A stretch of 64,000 bases of DNA, taken from the NCBI GenBank assembly GCA_958295665.1, contig OY282559.1:270766047-270830046 (forward strand), given 5' to 3'. Origin of the DNA: Tipula vernalis. Its lineage: Eukaryota > Arthropoda > Insecta > Diptera > Tipulidae. Below the pieces are notes generated by a model that saw nothing but the letters and a program-made list of their open reading frames with translations, was not told the DNA's origin and searched no databases. The position numbers and the translations under genes are program-made. Of the stretch, positions 1-12,235 are shown piece by piece; the stretch's first letter is position 1; each line of letters starts with the position of its first letter.

Positions 1-190
1 GAATTTTCAGTTGAGATTTTTCTTTGACGAATTCATAATATTTAAGGTGTAAAATTACTTTGTCTAGCTCATAAAACAACTTATTACAAAAATAACAAAA
101 AAACATATTGAACCGTTACTGATTTTAAAAAATAATACTGAAAATACTGATTTTAAAAAATAATTACTTGTGTATCTTCTCGATATTAAT

Positions 191-3060
191 TTAAATATCT
201 TGTGCCTGCTGTAGATCCAATTTGGAAGCAATTTCCTTGATTCTGGATGTTATAGATCCCGTTGTTTCAATTTTATAAAAGTAATGGCTTATGAATGTCC
301 AGAATGTTTTTAAGGAACTATCGAAGTTTTGCCAAAAAACATAATGCGCTTTAAAAAGTAAATCAACTGTTTCAATAAAATTGTAGTTATTTGGAAAAAT
401 TATCAGCTCCTTTTCAATATATAAATAATATTGTGAAATGGCCGACTTATTTTCTCCTTCCGCAATAATGTACGGATGTTTTAATTCATTGTCTCTTAAT
501 TCTTCGGGCGGTAGGTTAAGCTTAAATTATAAATCAAATTCATTAGTAGTTTTCTGTCGTGTATAATCTAGACAAAATTAATTACCGTTCTGAAGACTAA
601 TACTGGCCGATAGCTTCCCGGCCACCACTTGAGGTAAAATATTTACAAGGTAGAAAAAATCTCTCATAGATGGTAACAAATCTGAAATAAATATTTTTTA
701 ATATCCACATATCATCTCTATAATATTTCACTATACCTTCTATCTCAGGTATACGTTTTAAGTTAGAACCTTTGGTGACAACATAAATATTTTCAATATA
801 TTTGGACGCCGTCTTCCATTTATTTAAAAACAAATCGTGGCTAATTGGGTAGCGAATTTCGAAATCATATTGAATCTGAAAAAAAAAATATTCTTAAAAT
901 AGATAATTACGAAAATATTTAAGTTACTTTTATGTACTTACTAAATCAGGAGAAGTGAAGAAAAATGGGAAATTTTTTGATATTGCTTTCACTTCAAGGG
1001 ATCCCTGAAAAATATTATTCATTCGCATAGGCAATGTTTCGCGTAATTTTTGTTTAATCAAGTGTTTCTGGGTTTGCACGTTTAAGTTTCGTAATATTAA
1101 GAAATTTTCGTCGTTCTCTAGATCAAATAAAGGATCGGGTGGACTTGGAATGACTGATGATCCACTTGCGCTACGTTTACGAGTGGAATGTTGTCCTGTT
1201 TCCTTTTCAATTGCATATAACTTCTGTCTCACTCGGTTGAGTCTGTCGATTATAAAGCCACGATTTGTTTTTCGGTTGTACAAAGCATCCTTAAACAAGA
1301 TATAACAAACAATTAATTTAATTTAATTTAATTTAAATTTCTATTTATTCATTTACTCTTTTTAGTAAAGCTTTTAGTCAGCTTTTACTATTCTCAGTGA
1401 ATTATCACATAAGAAAACTAAATTCTCACTTTTAATTTTAAACTCAAAATTATTATAATTTAATTAATTTAATTTATTTAATTATAATATTATTCATTTA
1501 ATAAAATTATTAATTTAATAAAACTATTAAATTAATAAAATTAAAAGTTAAATTAATTAAATTAATTAAATTAATTAAATTAATTAAATTAATTAAATTA
1601 ATTAAATTAATTAAATTAATTAAATTAATTAAATTAATTAAATTAATTAAATTAATTAAATTAATTAAATTAATTAAATTAATTAAATTAATTAAATTAA
1701 TTAAATTAATTAAATTAATTAAATTAATTAAATTAATTAAATTAATTAAATTAATTAAATTAATTAAATTAATTAAATTAATTAAATTAATTAATTAAAT
1801 TAAACATAAAAATTGACGGTAGGTTGATCTTGCACCAACATACAGATATGTGATATATATGTATATAGAATAAACTAACTAAGGTAACTTACTATTCCAC
1901 CATTCTTTTGCTCGTTTGTTCTCAATTGAGGGAATAATGCAACGACGGCTAAGGTTAATGCTGCGGTGTGGTTTGGTTCCGGGTGGTAAGAAAATCTTGA
2001 TATTAAATAGTCTACACTCTCTCGGATAATTGCTCTTCTTTCGATGTCAGACAAACCTTTCAATGTTTCCTGCTGCTTAAATTTTTTGCATAACACATAC
2101 GAGCTTGCCGTTTTAAAAATATAACTTTTAAAGTCCTGAAATCATAGAGATTTAGTTAGTGATAATACGTTACCATTTAATATTAATGTTTAAATTACTT
2201 CTGCATTTATGTACATTTGATGGTCAGAGCGACTGGTGTCCCTTGATTATCCGATGATTCTAGTCAATAGAAAGTAAAAAAATGCATTATTCAAAATTCG
2301 GAATATGTATTTATTTGAATTAATTTTCAACCCTAATGTGAGTGACGTGGGTACCCGGGTACCTTTTGCTCTTTTAGACATCTATTTTTATATATTTTTC
2401 TTCCAATAAAACTTTAAATTTTATGAGAACTTCTAGTTCAATTGGTAGATTACGATCATATTTAAACGTGGAAAAAATAAATTTCCATACAAAATTCATG
2501 TGGGTACTAATTACTGAAATTAAGATATTTTTTTCTTCATTCACATGAGGGTTAAGTTAGGTTATTTCATTCCATTATTACTCACCGTCATGGTCGTGTT
2601 TCAGGACTATCTTCAGTTGAAATTCTGGGTGATTTTTGTATTGATTAACAATATCTAAAAAATTCTCCTCAGGAATTTTTATTCCTTGCTGATCAGTGAG
2701 ATAATCGATTTTATAAACAGATATATTTGCATACATTGACGCTGAAAACCGTAATAAATAACAAATTAACATCATTAAATAAATGTATAAACTAAAATTA
2801 ACGTACATTCAATATCTTCGTCAATGAAATATAATGTGAAGTTCTTTAGGAAAAAAATATTTGATGTAAATCAAAAATATTTGATTAAAATCAATTTTTC
2901 ATCAATCACATAGGAAACAAGTTTTTTATCGAAGCGTCATATCGTCATACAATGAAAAATTTAATTGGCATTACTAACCTGTTAATAGAAAATCGGTATA
3001 CTCCCACGATTCCTCATGTTTCTGCACTTTTACGTAGTTCACCAATCCTCTAAAACTCAT
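191..3060 (-). CDS. Multi-exon gene, uncharacterised SAMD3-like protein
   Basis: An eight-exon model on the minus strand reads open from ATG 3058-3060 to TAA 191-193 (1422 nt, 473 residues). Exons, 5' to 3': 2979-3060, 2582-2741, 2199-2241, 1893-2135, 942-1289, 737-875, 586-681 and 191-501. All phases agree and most donors are GTAAGT-like. The weak points are the small exon 2199-2241 and the GTAATA donor at 2581; the stronger GTGAGT donor at 2585 would give a phase clash. From memory of the family, the region after residue 95 (RESVDYLISRFSYHP, ALFPQL) and the last exon (PYIIAEGE, YYLYIE, VDLLFKAHYVFW) resemble the C-terminal region of proteins annotated as sterile alpha motif domain-containing protein 3-like in insects and fish. 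No SAM domain is visible here; the first 95 residues may be a small ubiquitin/PB1-like fold. Function unknown. It lies outside any element I could delimit and looks intact. Confidence 0.62.
1547..1804. repeat. 9-bp AT-only satellite in an intron
   Basis: A tandem array of the 9-mer TTAATTAAA, about 28 nearly perfect copies, lies in the intron 1290-1892 of the SAMD3-like gene. It contains no G or C, and the flanking 1440-1546 has degenerate relatives of the same unit, so the array probably grew from local AT-rich sequence. Confidence 0.95.
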
Positions 3061-4259
3061 TTTAATATAATAACTTTCCATTTTTATATAGTGCGACCAA
3101 ATTACCGTTATATTACACAAAAATAATAAATCGATTGGATGCACTACACCAAATTGTTAAAACTTTAGAACACACAATATAAAGTATATTAAAAACTCAC
3201 TTGCGTATTATACTCTAAAACTACATAACACGCAGAATTTATTTATTTTTAGAAACAATATATTATAACCGAAAATTAAATAAAAACTACCGACGAATCG
3301 AACCAACGCTTTATGAAATTTCTCAACAGTATGAGAAAACTAAAAAATCAAAAACAAGTCAGGGATGCGACCAATGCAAGGATACAAAGAATTATTTGAA
3401 AGTGCAATGGTTTTTTTAAATTTACTTAGATATTATTTTAAATTTGTAACTAATATTTATGTCAGTAATTGTACAGTAATTGTTTGAATGATACAAATAA
3501 AAAACATTTAGGTAACAAAAAAATCAAACAATTTGTTGTTACATCTAGTAGTAAGCCCTGGTTTGTACATTTGCAGCAGAACGGTACTTTCGTTCGATGT
3601 CGTTTTTAGTTTTTGTGTTGAATGAAAAAAGAGAAAACAATAACAAAATTTAAGTTAAGTATTTTTGTTTCTTACTAGTATAAAAAATTGTTTGGTATGA
3701 AAAGAAATTTTCGTTTAACTTTCCATTTAGACAGGAATGAGATAAAGACCTTATTGAAATTATAGTTTGTGCCAACTAATTCAGCAAACTAACTGAAATT
3801 GGAATTATTAAATGCAAAATGTACTTGATATTGTTAATAAAAATGTAATCATGGCGCTAAACAGCATTTAACCACTTAGCGCTTATGTTTCCCGAATTAC
3901 TAATTTTTTATCAACTAAACATAATTTACAGCTCAGTTTAAATGAAATTTTTAAATTTAAATTGTATTTCCTTTAACTCTATCTTTAATTCCAATAGGGG
4001 ATAACATTAAATTCCAGTACGTCTACATTTATTCTACAGTAACATTATAAATGTTTTACTAGTCGTACACCTAAAGTAAAAGTCATGTCTTCGATACAAA
4101 ATTTATATCTAATTTTATTTTAACTGTATCGATATTTATTTCGATGTAAGCTTCAAATCTTATTTCGATTGATGTTGTATCGCATACGAAACGATATAAC
4201 GCTTGTATCGGAATAAATAGTAATATTTTTAAGTGTGCAGACATTAGCCACTCTAGTCC
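3061..4259. other. Non-coding AT-rich stretch
   Basis: This is the region upstream of the SAMD3-like gene start. I see no conserved coding segment, RNA gene or element ends. It may hold the 5' UTR and promoter of that gene, but no clear TATA box with initiator was found. Confidence 0.4.
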
Positions 4260-4267
4260 AATACGCC

Positions 4268-4676
4268 CAAGGCTGGGCAAATTACATTACACTGAGTAAT
4301 TAAAATACTTTTCCGAATTACAGCAAACTCAGTAATTAAAATACAAATTACAATTACTTTCGAGTGGAGTAATTAAAATACTATTTAAGTTACAGTTGCT
4401 TTACATTTGTAAATTGATAAACTTGATTTGACAAAATTCATTTAGTGAATAAAAGTATCATTAGAAAAAAGATTATTAAGATTAGGTTTTATGCTGATGA
4501 CTCTCGAACCAAATTTTAATAAGCCTTGTAAAAATTTAAATAAGAAATTTCAAAAACTGGGGTAATTAAAATACAAATTACAAATACTTAGAATTTAAGT
4601 AATTATTATACAAGATACTGTTACTTGGAGAATGAATAATTAAAATACAAATTACAAAACGGAAGGCCCAGCCTTG
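4268..4676. mobile_element. hAT-type MITE with TIRs and 8-bp TSD
   Basis: A 409-bp non-coding element begins with CAAGGCTGGGC (4268-4278) and ends with its exact reverse complement GCCCAGCCTTG (4666-4676). It is flanked by AATACGCC (4260-4267) and AATATGCC (4677-4684), an 8-bp target duplication with one mismatch. CA-start inverted repeats with an 8-bp duplication are typical of hAT elements. The interior is built from degenerate repeats of TAATTAAAATACAAATTACA, which is common in small non-autonomous elements. There is no transposase. Confidence 0.8.
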
Positions 4677-4847
4677 AATATGCCACTACTAAGCCACATC
4701 CAACGAAAGAAACCTTATTCAATTTTCATTGTTATATTGTTTTATTTCTTCAAACATAGCATGCTATGAAGTTTACGATAGGAAACAAATTTTTTACCGA
4801 AAAATTCTCCTGGCTTACTACAACTCATAATATAACAGTTTTTAATC

Positions 4848-5255
4848 AATTAGATTCTTTCGGCTTTTTATAGAAAAAATATTTTAAAAATATTGACATT
4901 CTCAACATTTTTGACTTGTTAATCAGAAAAACTGAAGAGGCCAATCATTTATAAATTTATCTAGCAAAAAAAAAAAAATAGAAATATCAAAATCCCCCAC
5001 GTACTTTAACCCGAAGTCAATACAAAGTGTATCAACTACTACTGTATCAAAAAATCAAAACTTGCCTTGAGCTTTCTCTGTGGTAGTTTGGTTTCGTACT
5101 GACAAGCTCGTACAAACAAAAAGTTCGGTCTACTCATCAGGTAGCTACGACCAAACTACAAAAATACAATTCCAACGTCAAGGCAAGAACGCATTGACTT
5201 AGCGAATTATATAATTCACCAAATCAAAAAACTCAAGGAAAACTTTCATTTCTGA
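4848..5255 (+). repeat. Dispersed MITE-like repeat, copy 1
   Basis: This stretch starts around TTCTTTCGGCTTTTTATAG, runs through CTACTCATCAGGTAGCTACG and ends near CAAATCAAAAAACTCAAGG. It recurs in inverted form at about 11840-12226, and its first 230 bp recur directly at 11528-11745, so it is a dispersed repeat. It has no coding capacity. Class unknown; a foldback MITE is likely. Confidence 0.7.
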
Positions 5256-5558
5256 ATGAATTTTATTCCTTCATGGATTTCAATCCGTTGATGAAAAAAA
5301 AATAAAACAATTCAACTCAACAAAGTTTAATACAATTTTTATTTAAGTTTTAAGATTTCACAAAATAATTTTTAGTTTTGATGCTTGTTGTCTCATTGCC
5401 AAAATAAGAAGAATATTTCTTATTACCAACCTATTACAATTAAAAATTGCTGTTGACATTTTTGTTTCGATTTGACATTACAATAGTGTTGTTTTATGTT
5501 TACAGTAATTGTTTTGTAAATGAATTGATTTAAATTACTAAGATAAGTATTAATTATA

Positions 5559-5748
5559 ATGGATAAAATAATAAATGTAATCTTAATAGTTGCTATTTTT
5601 AGTATAAATAATCTAAACAAATATTATGTTGGAATCGAGTCAACAGCTTTGGTAAGTTTAAGTTATTTCTTAGTTGTAATGAAAATATGATTTTATTTAT
5701 TTTTAGCTGTGCGGCTCTACATACAGTGAAGGGAGTAGGAACAAATAA
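5559..5748 (+). CDS. Possible two-exon small secreted peptide
   Basis: Exon 5559-5651 encodes 31 residues with a hydrophobic N-terminus (MDKIINVILIVAIF), like a signal peptide. It ends at a good donor (GGTAAGTTTAAG). A 55-bp intron (5652-5706) ends in a pyrimidine-rich TTTTTAG. The second exon keeps frame for 13 codons (LCGSTYSEGSRNK) and stops at 5746-5748. BEL/Pao debris begins just downstream, so this could be a real tiny peptide, the truncated 5' end of a host gene, or chance. I recognise no family. Confidence 0.25.
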
Positions 5749-5812
5749 TTGTTAAAAAAAGTTTTGAATTTTATTTGGCTTTGCCAAACATACTCCCACG
5801 CCTTACGGAAGT

Positions 5813-6437
5813 TTATTGCTTAATTATTAACTTAATTAATTTATTTACTGGACATTTAACTTCACTTTTTGCTGTTTTTAAGGTGACGACTCTGATGATA
5901 CCATCACTTCCAGTATGAACGCCGATTACTCTACCAAGCATCCATTGGCTAGGATACAAGTTATCTTCTCTGATAAGAACGACGTCATCGAGTGCGAATT
6001 GATCAGTTCCTGTTGAATATTTTGCCACCATGATAACTTATTTGATGGCATTTCGGATAAGCTTGGTTCCGGAGTTGCTGTCATTGCATCTCCAATTAAA
6101 AAGTGTGCAGGTGTTAATATTTCCAAACTAGCTGGATCATCATTTATTTTCCATAACGGCCTTGAATTTAGCAGCGCTTCAATTTGGGGCAGCGGTCCAG
6201 CATAATCTAAGCCAACTTTTAAAAATGGTCGACTTTGGGTACATCGTTCGGCAGATAAATTGGCCATTTACTTAATCTTCCGCCGACCCGTAGTAATCCA
6301 GTTGAATCAATGAACGGATCTAGCGATGATAATTGGTGTTTAGATGGTAAATAACTGCTCTTCATTAGCCTCGTTAATTCGTTGCAAAATTTTATTTTCT
6401 GCACTTTTCGAAGAATTATAATTTCTGCTGCATTCAT
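5813..6437 (-). pseudogene. BEL/Pao integrase remnant
   Basis: Three overlapping minus-strand frames give integrase pieces: an N-terminal zinc-binding segment with LLRVGGRLS (6219-6437); a core segment DYAGPLPQIEALLNSRPL (5926-6267), where DYAGP is joined directly to the later ALLNSRPL motif so most of the catalytic core is deleted; and the C-terminal tail (5813-6031) with the basic KLIKLI end. Frame changes separate them, so no functional protein is possible. Confidence 0.85.
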
Positions 6438-6522
6438 CTCGGCTGGAGTGATCGAACTATTAAGATTTTGTTCAACTTTTCGTCGCTTTGGTATACCATT
6501 ATTTTTTATAATTGGTTATTTT

Positions 6523-7245
6523 TCATAATTGGTCCACGATCACGATGAAAACTTCGTTAGTAGGAGTAGAACCAGGTTGTGTCCGTTGACTGTTCCTGTA
6601 AGCCCGCCCGGTGGTATATTTTGACCGTTCTTCTAGAACTGTTGTATCTAAATTGGTCTTTGTTTCGCTTGATCTGGGCCATTCTTGTTGATTTTCACTT
6701 AACCAGGTCGGACCATGCCACCACAGTTGTCGTTTTGAGAGAGCTTGCGGGTTTACATCTCTTGATAAGTCATTAGCTGGATTAATTTTCGACGGAATAT
6801 GTTGCCATTTACTGCGCGGGATAGTTTCAAAGATTGCTGCAGTTTGGTTGCCTATAAAGCTCTTCCATCTTCGGGGTACATCAGACAGCCAATGGAGAAC
6901 CATCAAGTAGACTGTCCATGCGAATACCTCTATGTTGTCGTATGCCAGTAGTAACGCTTGTTTGATCGGCGCAACCCTACTTTTAGCACATACAATATTT
7001 GTAGTGATTTCTCCGTCGTCAGTAACAGCTCGTAAGTATAATACGGCACCATACGCTGCTTCAGAGGCATCGCGAAATGCATGCAATTGAATTTGTTTTG
7101 GCTGTTTTATTGATGTCAGACATCGAGGAATTTGTATTGATTCAAAATCCGGCATTGACTCATAAATACTTTGCCATACGTTTGTAATGCTTTCAGGTAG
7201 CCTGGAGTCCCAATCGATGTTACGCAAGCAAATCTTCTGGAACAA
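6523..7245 (-). pseudogene. BEL/Pao RNase H region remnant
   Basis: A 240-codon minus-strand frame carries the Pao-type segment after the polymerase: WDSRLPES, then the RNase H start HAFRDASEAAYGAVLYLRA, then KSRVAPIKQ, and ends with NPANDLSRDVNP and WWHGPTWL. This matches the linker and RNase H of BEL/Pao polyproteins. The region just 5' of it (7246-7483) is recognisable in mixed frames only, which shows frameshift damage. Confidence 0.82.
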
Positions 7246-7483
7246 AATTTTAAACCGGATTACCGCTGGTGCCAGCCCGCCTAATGGAATCCACTTTTAT
7301 CATATACTTTATAAGCGGTTGACAGTATCTTTCGTTTGGTCCAACTCATGTTTATCTCGCTTTGATATACTTTCAATGAGAAGGAGACTGATTCTGCATT
7401 TCACATAATTCCCAAGGTTTTGATTGACGTGTCATCTTCTATTAACTTAGAAGTATTTTGAATGTCATGGGGGGAAAACGAAT

Positions 7484-8023
7484 TCAAAATATAAGTTGAA
7501 AGTTCGCGTCTTCTGGTGTAACTCGATGTTGTCGATACATTTTTTCTAAATCTATAACAATAGCAATGGCAGGCTTTCGAAATCGTAAAATGATGGTAGT
7601 GAGATCAGTTTGAATATTTGGGCCTATTTGAAATACGTCGTTCAGCATTACTCCAGATCTAGTTTTACACGAGGCATCAAACACTACCCTTAGTTTGGTG
7701 GTACTGCTACTAGATTTGATCACAGCATGATGTGGCAAATAATACTTAACATCATCTTCATTTGGGATATCATTCCATGGTATATATGTCATGTGTCGAA
7801 GTGTAATATATTCGTTCATGAATGATTTATATTCGTTGTAAAAATCCTGTGAATTTAAAAATTTCCGTTCCATTGCTCGTAACCGCTGACGCGCTGCTTC
7901 AAACGATTTACCTAACGAAGCTCGGAAATGGCATCTTGACGATAAATCGACCATCGGCTTCTCTAGTTGTTGTTTTGTCATAGTACAACTCGTATGAATT
8001 ATTATACATAGCTTGTTTGGCAA
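7484..8023 (-). pseudogene. BEL/Pao reverse transcriptase N-terminal part
   Basis: A 179-codon frame holds YYLPHHAVIK, LRVVFDASCKT, LNDVFQIGPNI and VIDLEKMYRQ, which are the fingers and first catalytic aspartate region of BEL/Pao reverse transcriptase. It stops after DANFQLIF, before the YVDD-type motif. The second half of the polymerase is missing or scrambled, so the enzyme is dead. Confidence 0.85.
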
Positions 8024-8866
8024 ATGCAGCTACTTCTTCAACTTCCCAAAACTTTGTCAAAAGTTGATGAACATCGTCCGGATTGGTTTGGATTAGTGGA
8101 TCAGTGTTGACATGTAAGTTGATACATGCTGCGTCATTGGTCCATGTCCCTGCGATTAACCAGCCAAATTTTGATGCTTGCAGTATTGGAAATCCGTCAA
8201 TCACACGTTTTTCCGGTTGTAATATTTGGAAAAATACGTCTACTCCTAGTAAGATGTCAATTTTATTAGGTTTGAAAGATTGTGGATCAGCTAATTCTAA
8301 TCCCACAATAGGGGTTTGCAAATTAATTTGTCTCGATGGAAGCATATTAGTTATTTTATTAATGATATGAGCCTGTGCTTTTAATTTGTAGTGTTTGTCT
8401 ACACGCGATTGAATGGTCATATCGATTTTCCCCCTCGTTTTCCCAGCTAAATAAGAGGCTAGGCCGAATATAGATATGGAAGATGGACTTCGGTCACAAA
8501 TGATGTTTGTAAGCCTGAGTCTAAAAGTGCAAAAATTAACTGGAGTTCTCCGGTACATAATTGGACGTGTGCGACGGCAGTTGGTAGAACCGTGGTTGGC
8601 GATGAATACAGTGCATGAAAAACTGATTGTGTAGGTTCGTTTGTGGGTTTTATTTCTGGTGGCGATGCGATAGTGTGAATGGCTTCTGGAGGTTTATCAT
8701 ATGAAGGTTGGTTCAATGAAATATTATGACTCGTGGATTGGCTTGATTTTGATTGAGTTTCAGTTTGTTCTGGATGTAAATGGGGCAATGTGTGATGACG
8801 TCCTCGATAAATCAAACAAGAAAATTTAGAAAAACATTTTATGCTTGTGTGACCCTTTTTAAACAA
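7987..8866 (-). pseudogene. BEL/Pao gag tail and aspartic protease region
   Basis: The upstream frame (8459-8866) begins with a zinc-knuckle-like KKGHTSIKC and reaches FALLDSGLQTSFVT, which carries the DSG catalytic motif of the retropepsin. The next frame (to 7987) continues with KIDILLGVDVFFQI and GWLIAGTW, the conserved tail of the Pao protease region. The two frames overlap, which shows a frameshift near the active site. Confidence 0.8.
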
Positions 8867-8989
8867 TTATCGCTTACATTTCTCTCGTTCACAAATTTTA
8901 TTCGATTTAGCTCGACGATTAGCGTATTTAACCAGAATGCAAAAGAAGGCAGGTTCGATGTTTGGTGAGGTACTGGTTTTTGTTTGATT

Positions 8990-11400
8990 TATTGGTTCAC
9001 GTTATTCATTACATAAACAATTAGGGGTTTTGATACATAAATAAGTTCTCGAAACAACTTGGTTAATTTTTAGTAGTTATGTATTTTATTTAGGGACAAT
9101 CTTTAGACAGATATTGAAACATGGTGGAACGGCAGACTATACCAGAAAGTATTGTCTATTTCTTTGGCCACCAAACGTAATCAATTAAAGAAAAACCTCT
9201 TTTACATCCCTCATTTTCAGTAACCCTCGCGGTTAAATTTCTCCAATAACACATCGCACCTCCACCTTGAGTTAAGGCACAGTCACGTAAAATGTTTTGT
9301 AACAGCACCCATTTGTTTTGCTTGCGGTGAGATGCCCGGAAAATGTTTTCAAATTTCGAAACATATCAAAAAATCAAATTTGATCTGAAATTAATTTTAT
9401 GGCACCCTTGTCCGGGAAACACCAAGTTTATTTGCACAAACTTTGAGGATTTGAGTATTTTACCCAGTGCTATAATGAACGATGAAATTAACGTTTGCCC
9501 GTCATTGTTATTTCAAGCTCAAACGAGAGGGATACGTTTACTCAAAATTAGTTTTCTCAACAAGTTTACTCGAAGGCATAATACATGATTGGCCAAAATT
9601 TAATTTTTGAATATTTTATCGTTGAATTATAAGCGATTTTGCAAGCCAATAATTCATCTTCGAGTATTTACATGTATACCAGCGCGGTATTCGTTGATCA
9701 TTCGGCTGTTGTGCTGGGTAAACATATATTAAATTACGGCTCCGGAGATAATGACCAAGCACTACTTTCAGTCAGCTTCTCATTTCAAAATAAAATTCGA
9801 AGTTTAATGCAAGAATCTGCATTATTTGCGTTGATTAACCTAAACAGTTATCATCGCATCATGAATAATGAACCACATGATGGCAAGAAACACATCTGTT
9901 GCGATAAACGACCATAATATAGAAAATTTCGATAAGGTGAATAAACATAGTCGTAAATAATAATAATAAAAAAAAAGAAACATTAGTAACGCCCATTCCA
10001 CCCCTTTTTAAAGTTGTAGCATAAAAGCGTATAATCATATTCGCGATATTCCCGATGTTGAATTATGCGTTTAAATACCAAATAAAAATTAAATACCAAC
10101 CGGGGCTAATAATCGCCCAATATTCCTTTTATATACAAAGCATCGTGCACATGTGTTCACCGAGCTAATTTCGATTTTCTATAAAATATTTCGCCTGTGC
10201 TTTTCATAAAAAAAAAATATTTTAGACGATAACTTGCGATTATTATGCCACTATTATTATAAATGTTACCACTTTCATATATTATCCGTATTGTTTGAAC
10301 TCAATGATTTGTCAACCCTTATGTTATGTTTATGTGTATATATGTATACAATAAAATTTGTGGGTGGTAATTTCGGTTTAATATGCTTTGCTTATTGTCT
10401 ATTTTTATTCCACCAACAAACACTTTGCGCCACAACGAATTCATATACGAGTATGTCGTTGCTCCGACGTAAAAAGATGAAAAGTCAAAAATTAGGGCAA
10501 TTTTCATATTTTGATTGCCTTATGTCATGATTTTGGTTGGTTGTTACAATTATGTTTTACGATTATGATTATGATTATTATTAGTTGTATGGTGTATACA
10601 CTTCAACAAACAAGAATAGGGAACTAAATTAACATACACCATGTTACCAATGAACAAAACCATCATCATTTTACTATAAACACCTTTAGAAAACAAAATA
10701 TCGTTGTCATCATCAACCCCAATATACATATACAGGACATAAATGAATTGACATAAAAATTTGATTTTTATTCGAAAATATCTCAATAAAAATGTCGAGT
10801 TATAATATCGAGATGTATCGACACGAAAGAACAAATCTAATTAAAATTAGAATAAAACTGTAATTTCGAACAAATGTCCAAACATACATAGAATATATCG
10901 TAAATAGGAGAAAAAATACAAAAGGATACTTCACCCCCTTTTGTTATTCTGTCTATATGCGATAATATAGAGAAATGAAAATCTATGGACAGATCGACAC
11001 CCTCATATTGAATAGAGGACATACGGCCGTAATCTCTCTTATCAATCGATATAATGATGTTAAATTTCAATTGATTTCGTTAAATTGGATTATGATAGGG
11101 TTGATGGGATATATTTATTATACATGGATATAAAGGTAATAGAATTGCGGTAAGGATTTTAAGCGAAGGATCATTTCATAGTTTTTTAAATCAGAGACCT
11201 TAGTATTCTGAAGTGAACTCCAAAATTCAAAGTTTTGCCATTAATAAAAAAAAGCATCAGTGAGAAAATGCAGCAACTCTGATGGAAATCACTCAGTAAA
11301 TTATACATAGGGTACACAATTTATCTAGAATTTAGAATCAATGCAAGACAGCGAGGAGAGCAGTTAAATCTTCATTATTCAGCTGGAACAGAATCACGAT
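8990..11400. other. No recognised gene
   Basis: There are about 2.4 kb of AT-rich DNA between the BEL/Pao remnant and a CA microsatellite. A 92-codon open frame at 9639-9917 (plus) and shorter frames at 10234-10530 and 10550-10834 have compositions expected from chance and match no family I know. A small inland run of ATT/GAT triplets lies at 10560-10582. Confidence 0.4.
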
Positions 11401-11413
11401 TAGAAGTTGTACA

Positions 11414-11434
11414 TACACACACACACACACACAC
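11414..11434. repeat. CA microsatellite
   Basis: An uninterrupted ACAC dinucleotide run of about 10 units, followed by TAACAT. Confidence 0.9.
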
Positions 11435-11517
11435 TAACATAATAGAAACAAAAACGCAACAGTAAATGGTATAGAAAATTCTCAAAGTTTACTTAAATAA
11501 TATTAGAAAGAGAAAGT

Positions 11518-12226
11518 TTGTCTGTATTAAATCAATAAGATTCTTTCGGCTTTTTATAGACAAAATACATATATTAAAAATAGTGACATTCACCACATTT
11601 TCGACTTGTTAATCAGAAAAAATGAAGAGGCCAATCATTTATAAATATAGAAAGAAATCATTTATAAATGTAGAAATATCAAAATCCCCCCGTACTTTAA
11701 GCCCGCGGTCAATACAAAGTGTATCGACTCCAAAATTTTTTGGATATACATATTTTGTCTATAAAAAGCCGAAAGAATCTTATTGATTTAATACAGACAA
11801 ACTTTCTGTTTCTATTATTTGTGTGAGCATAAAAACACACAGAAATGAGAGTTTTCCTTGAGTTTTTTGATTTGGTGAATTTTATAATTCGCTAAGTCGA
11901 TGCGTTCTTGCCTCATACGTAATGTATGAAGTTAGAATTTTATTTGTGTAGTTTGGTCGTAGCTACCTGATGAGTAGACCGAACTTTTTGTTTGTACCAA
12001 CTTGTCAGTACGAAACCAAACTACTACAGAGAAAGTTCAAGGAAAGTTTTCATTTTTTGGAGTCGATACACTTTATATTGACCGCGATTTCTACTTTTTT
12101 CCTGGTAGATATATTTATAAATGATTGGCTTCTTCATTTTTTCTGATTAACAAGTCGAAAATGTTGTGAATGCCATTATTTTTAATATATGTATTTTGTC
12201 TATAAAAAGCCGAAAAATCTTATTGA
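11518..12226. repeat. Composite inverted MITE-like repeat (copies 2 and 3)
   Basis: A partial direct copy of the 4848-5255 repeat (11528-11745) is followed at once by an inverted copy of its terminal 60 bp (to about 11808) and then by a full inverted copy (about 11840-12226). The unit AATAAGATTCTTTCGGC and its reverse complement therefore bound both the whole segment and an inner 290-bp segment. The transcript would fold into a long hairpin. No coding capacity. Confidence 0.75.
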
Positions 12227-12235
12227 TTTAAATAA

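Larger units (their letters stand above)
5813..8985 (-). mobile_element. Decayed BEL/Pao LTR retrotransposon
   Basis: Read on the minus strand, the order is gag zinc-knuckle remnant (about 8800-8870), aspartic protease and DUF1758-like region, reverse transcriptase, RNase H region, then integrase. This is the BEL/Pao order. The pieces lie in different frames with deletions between them, and no intact LTR pair was found. A TGTT at 5750 just left of the element could be an LTR edge, but this is not supported by a partner. It is a dead copy. Confidence 0.85.

Noticed and set aside
2586..2586. GTGAGT donor at 2585 as the end of the second exon of the SAMD3-like gene
   Set aside because: It is the better-looking donor, but its phase leads to a stop in every following exon combination I tried; the GTAATA donor four bases on keeps the frame. 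Transcript data could reverse this.
9639..9917. 92-codon frame as a gene
   Set aside because: No similarity, no splice partners and codon content close to random AT-rich DNA.
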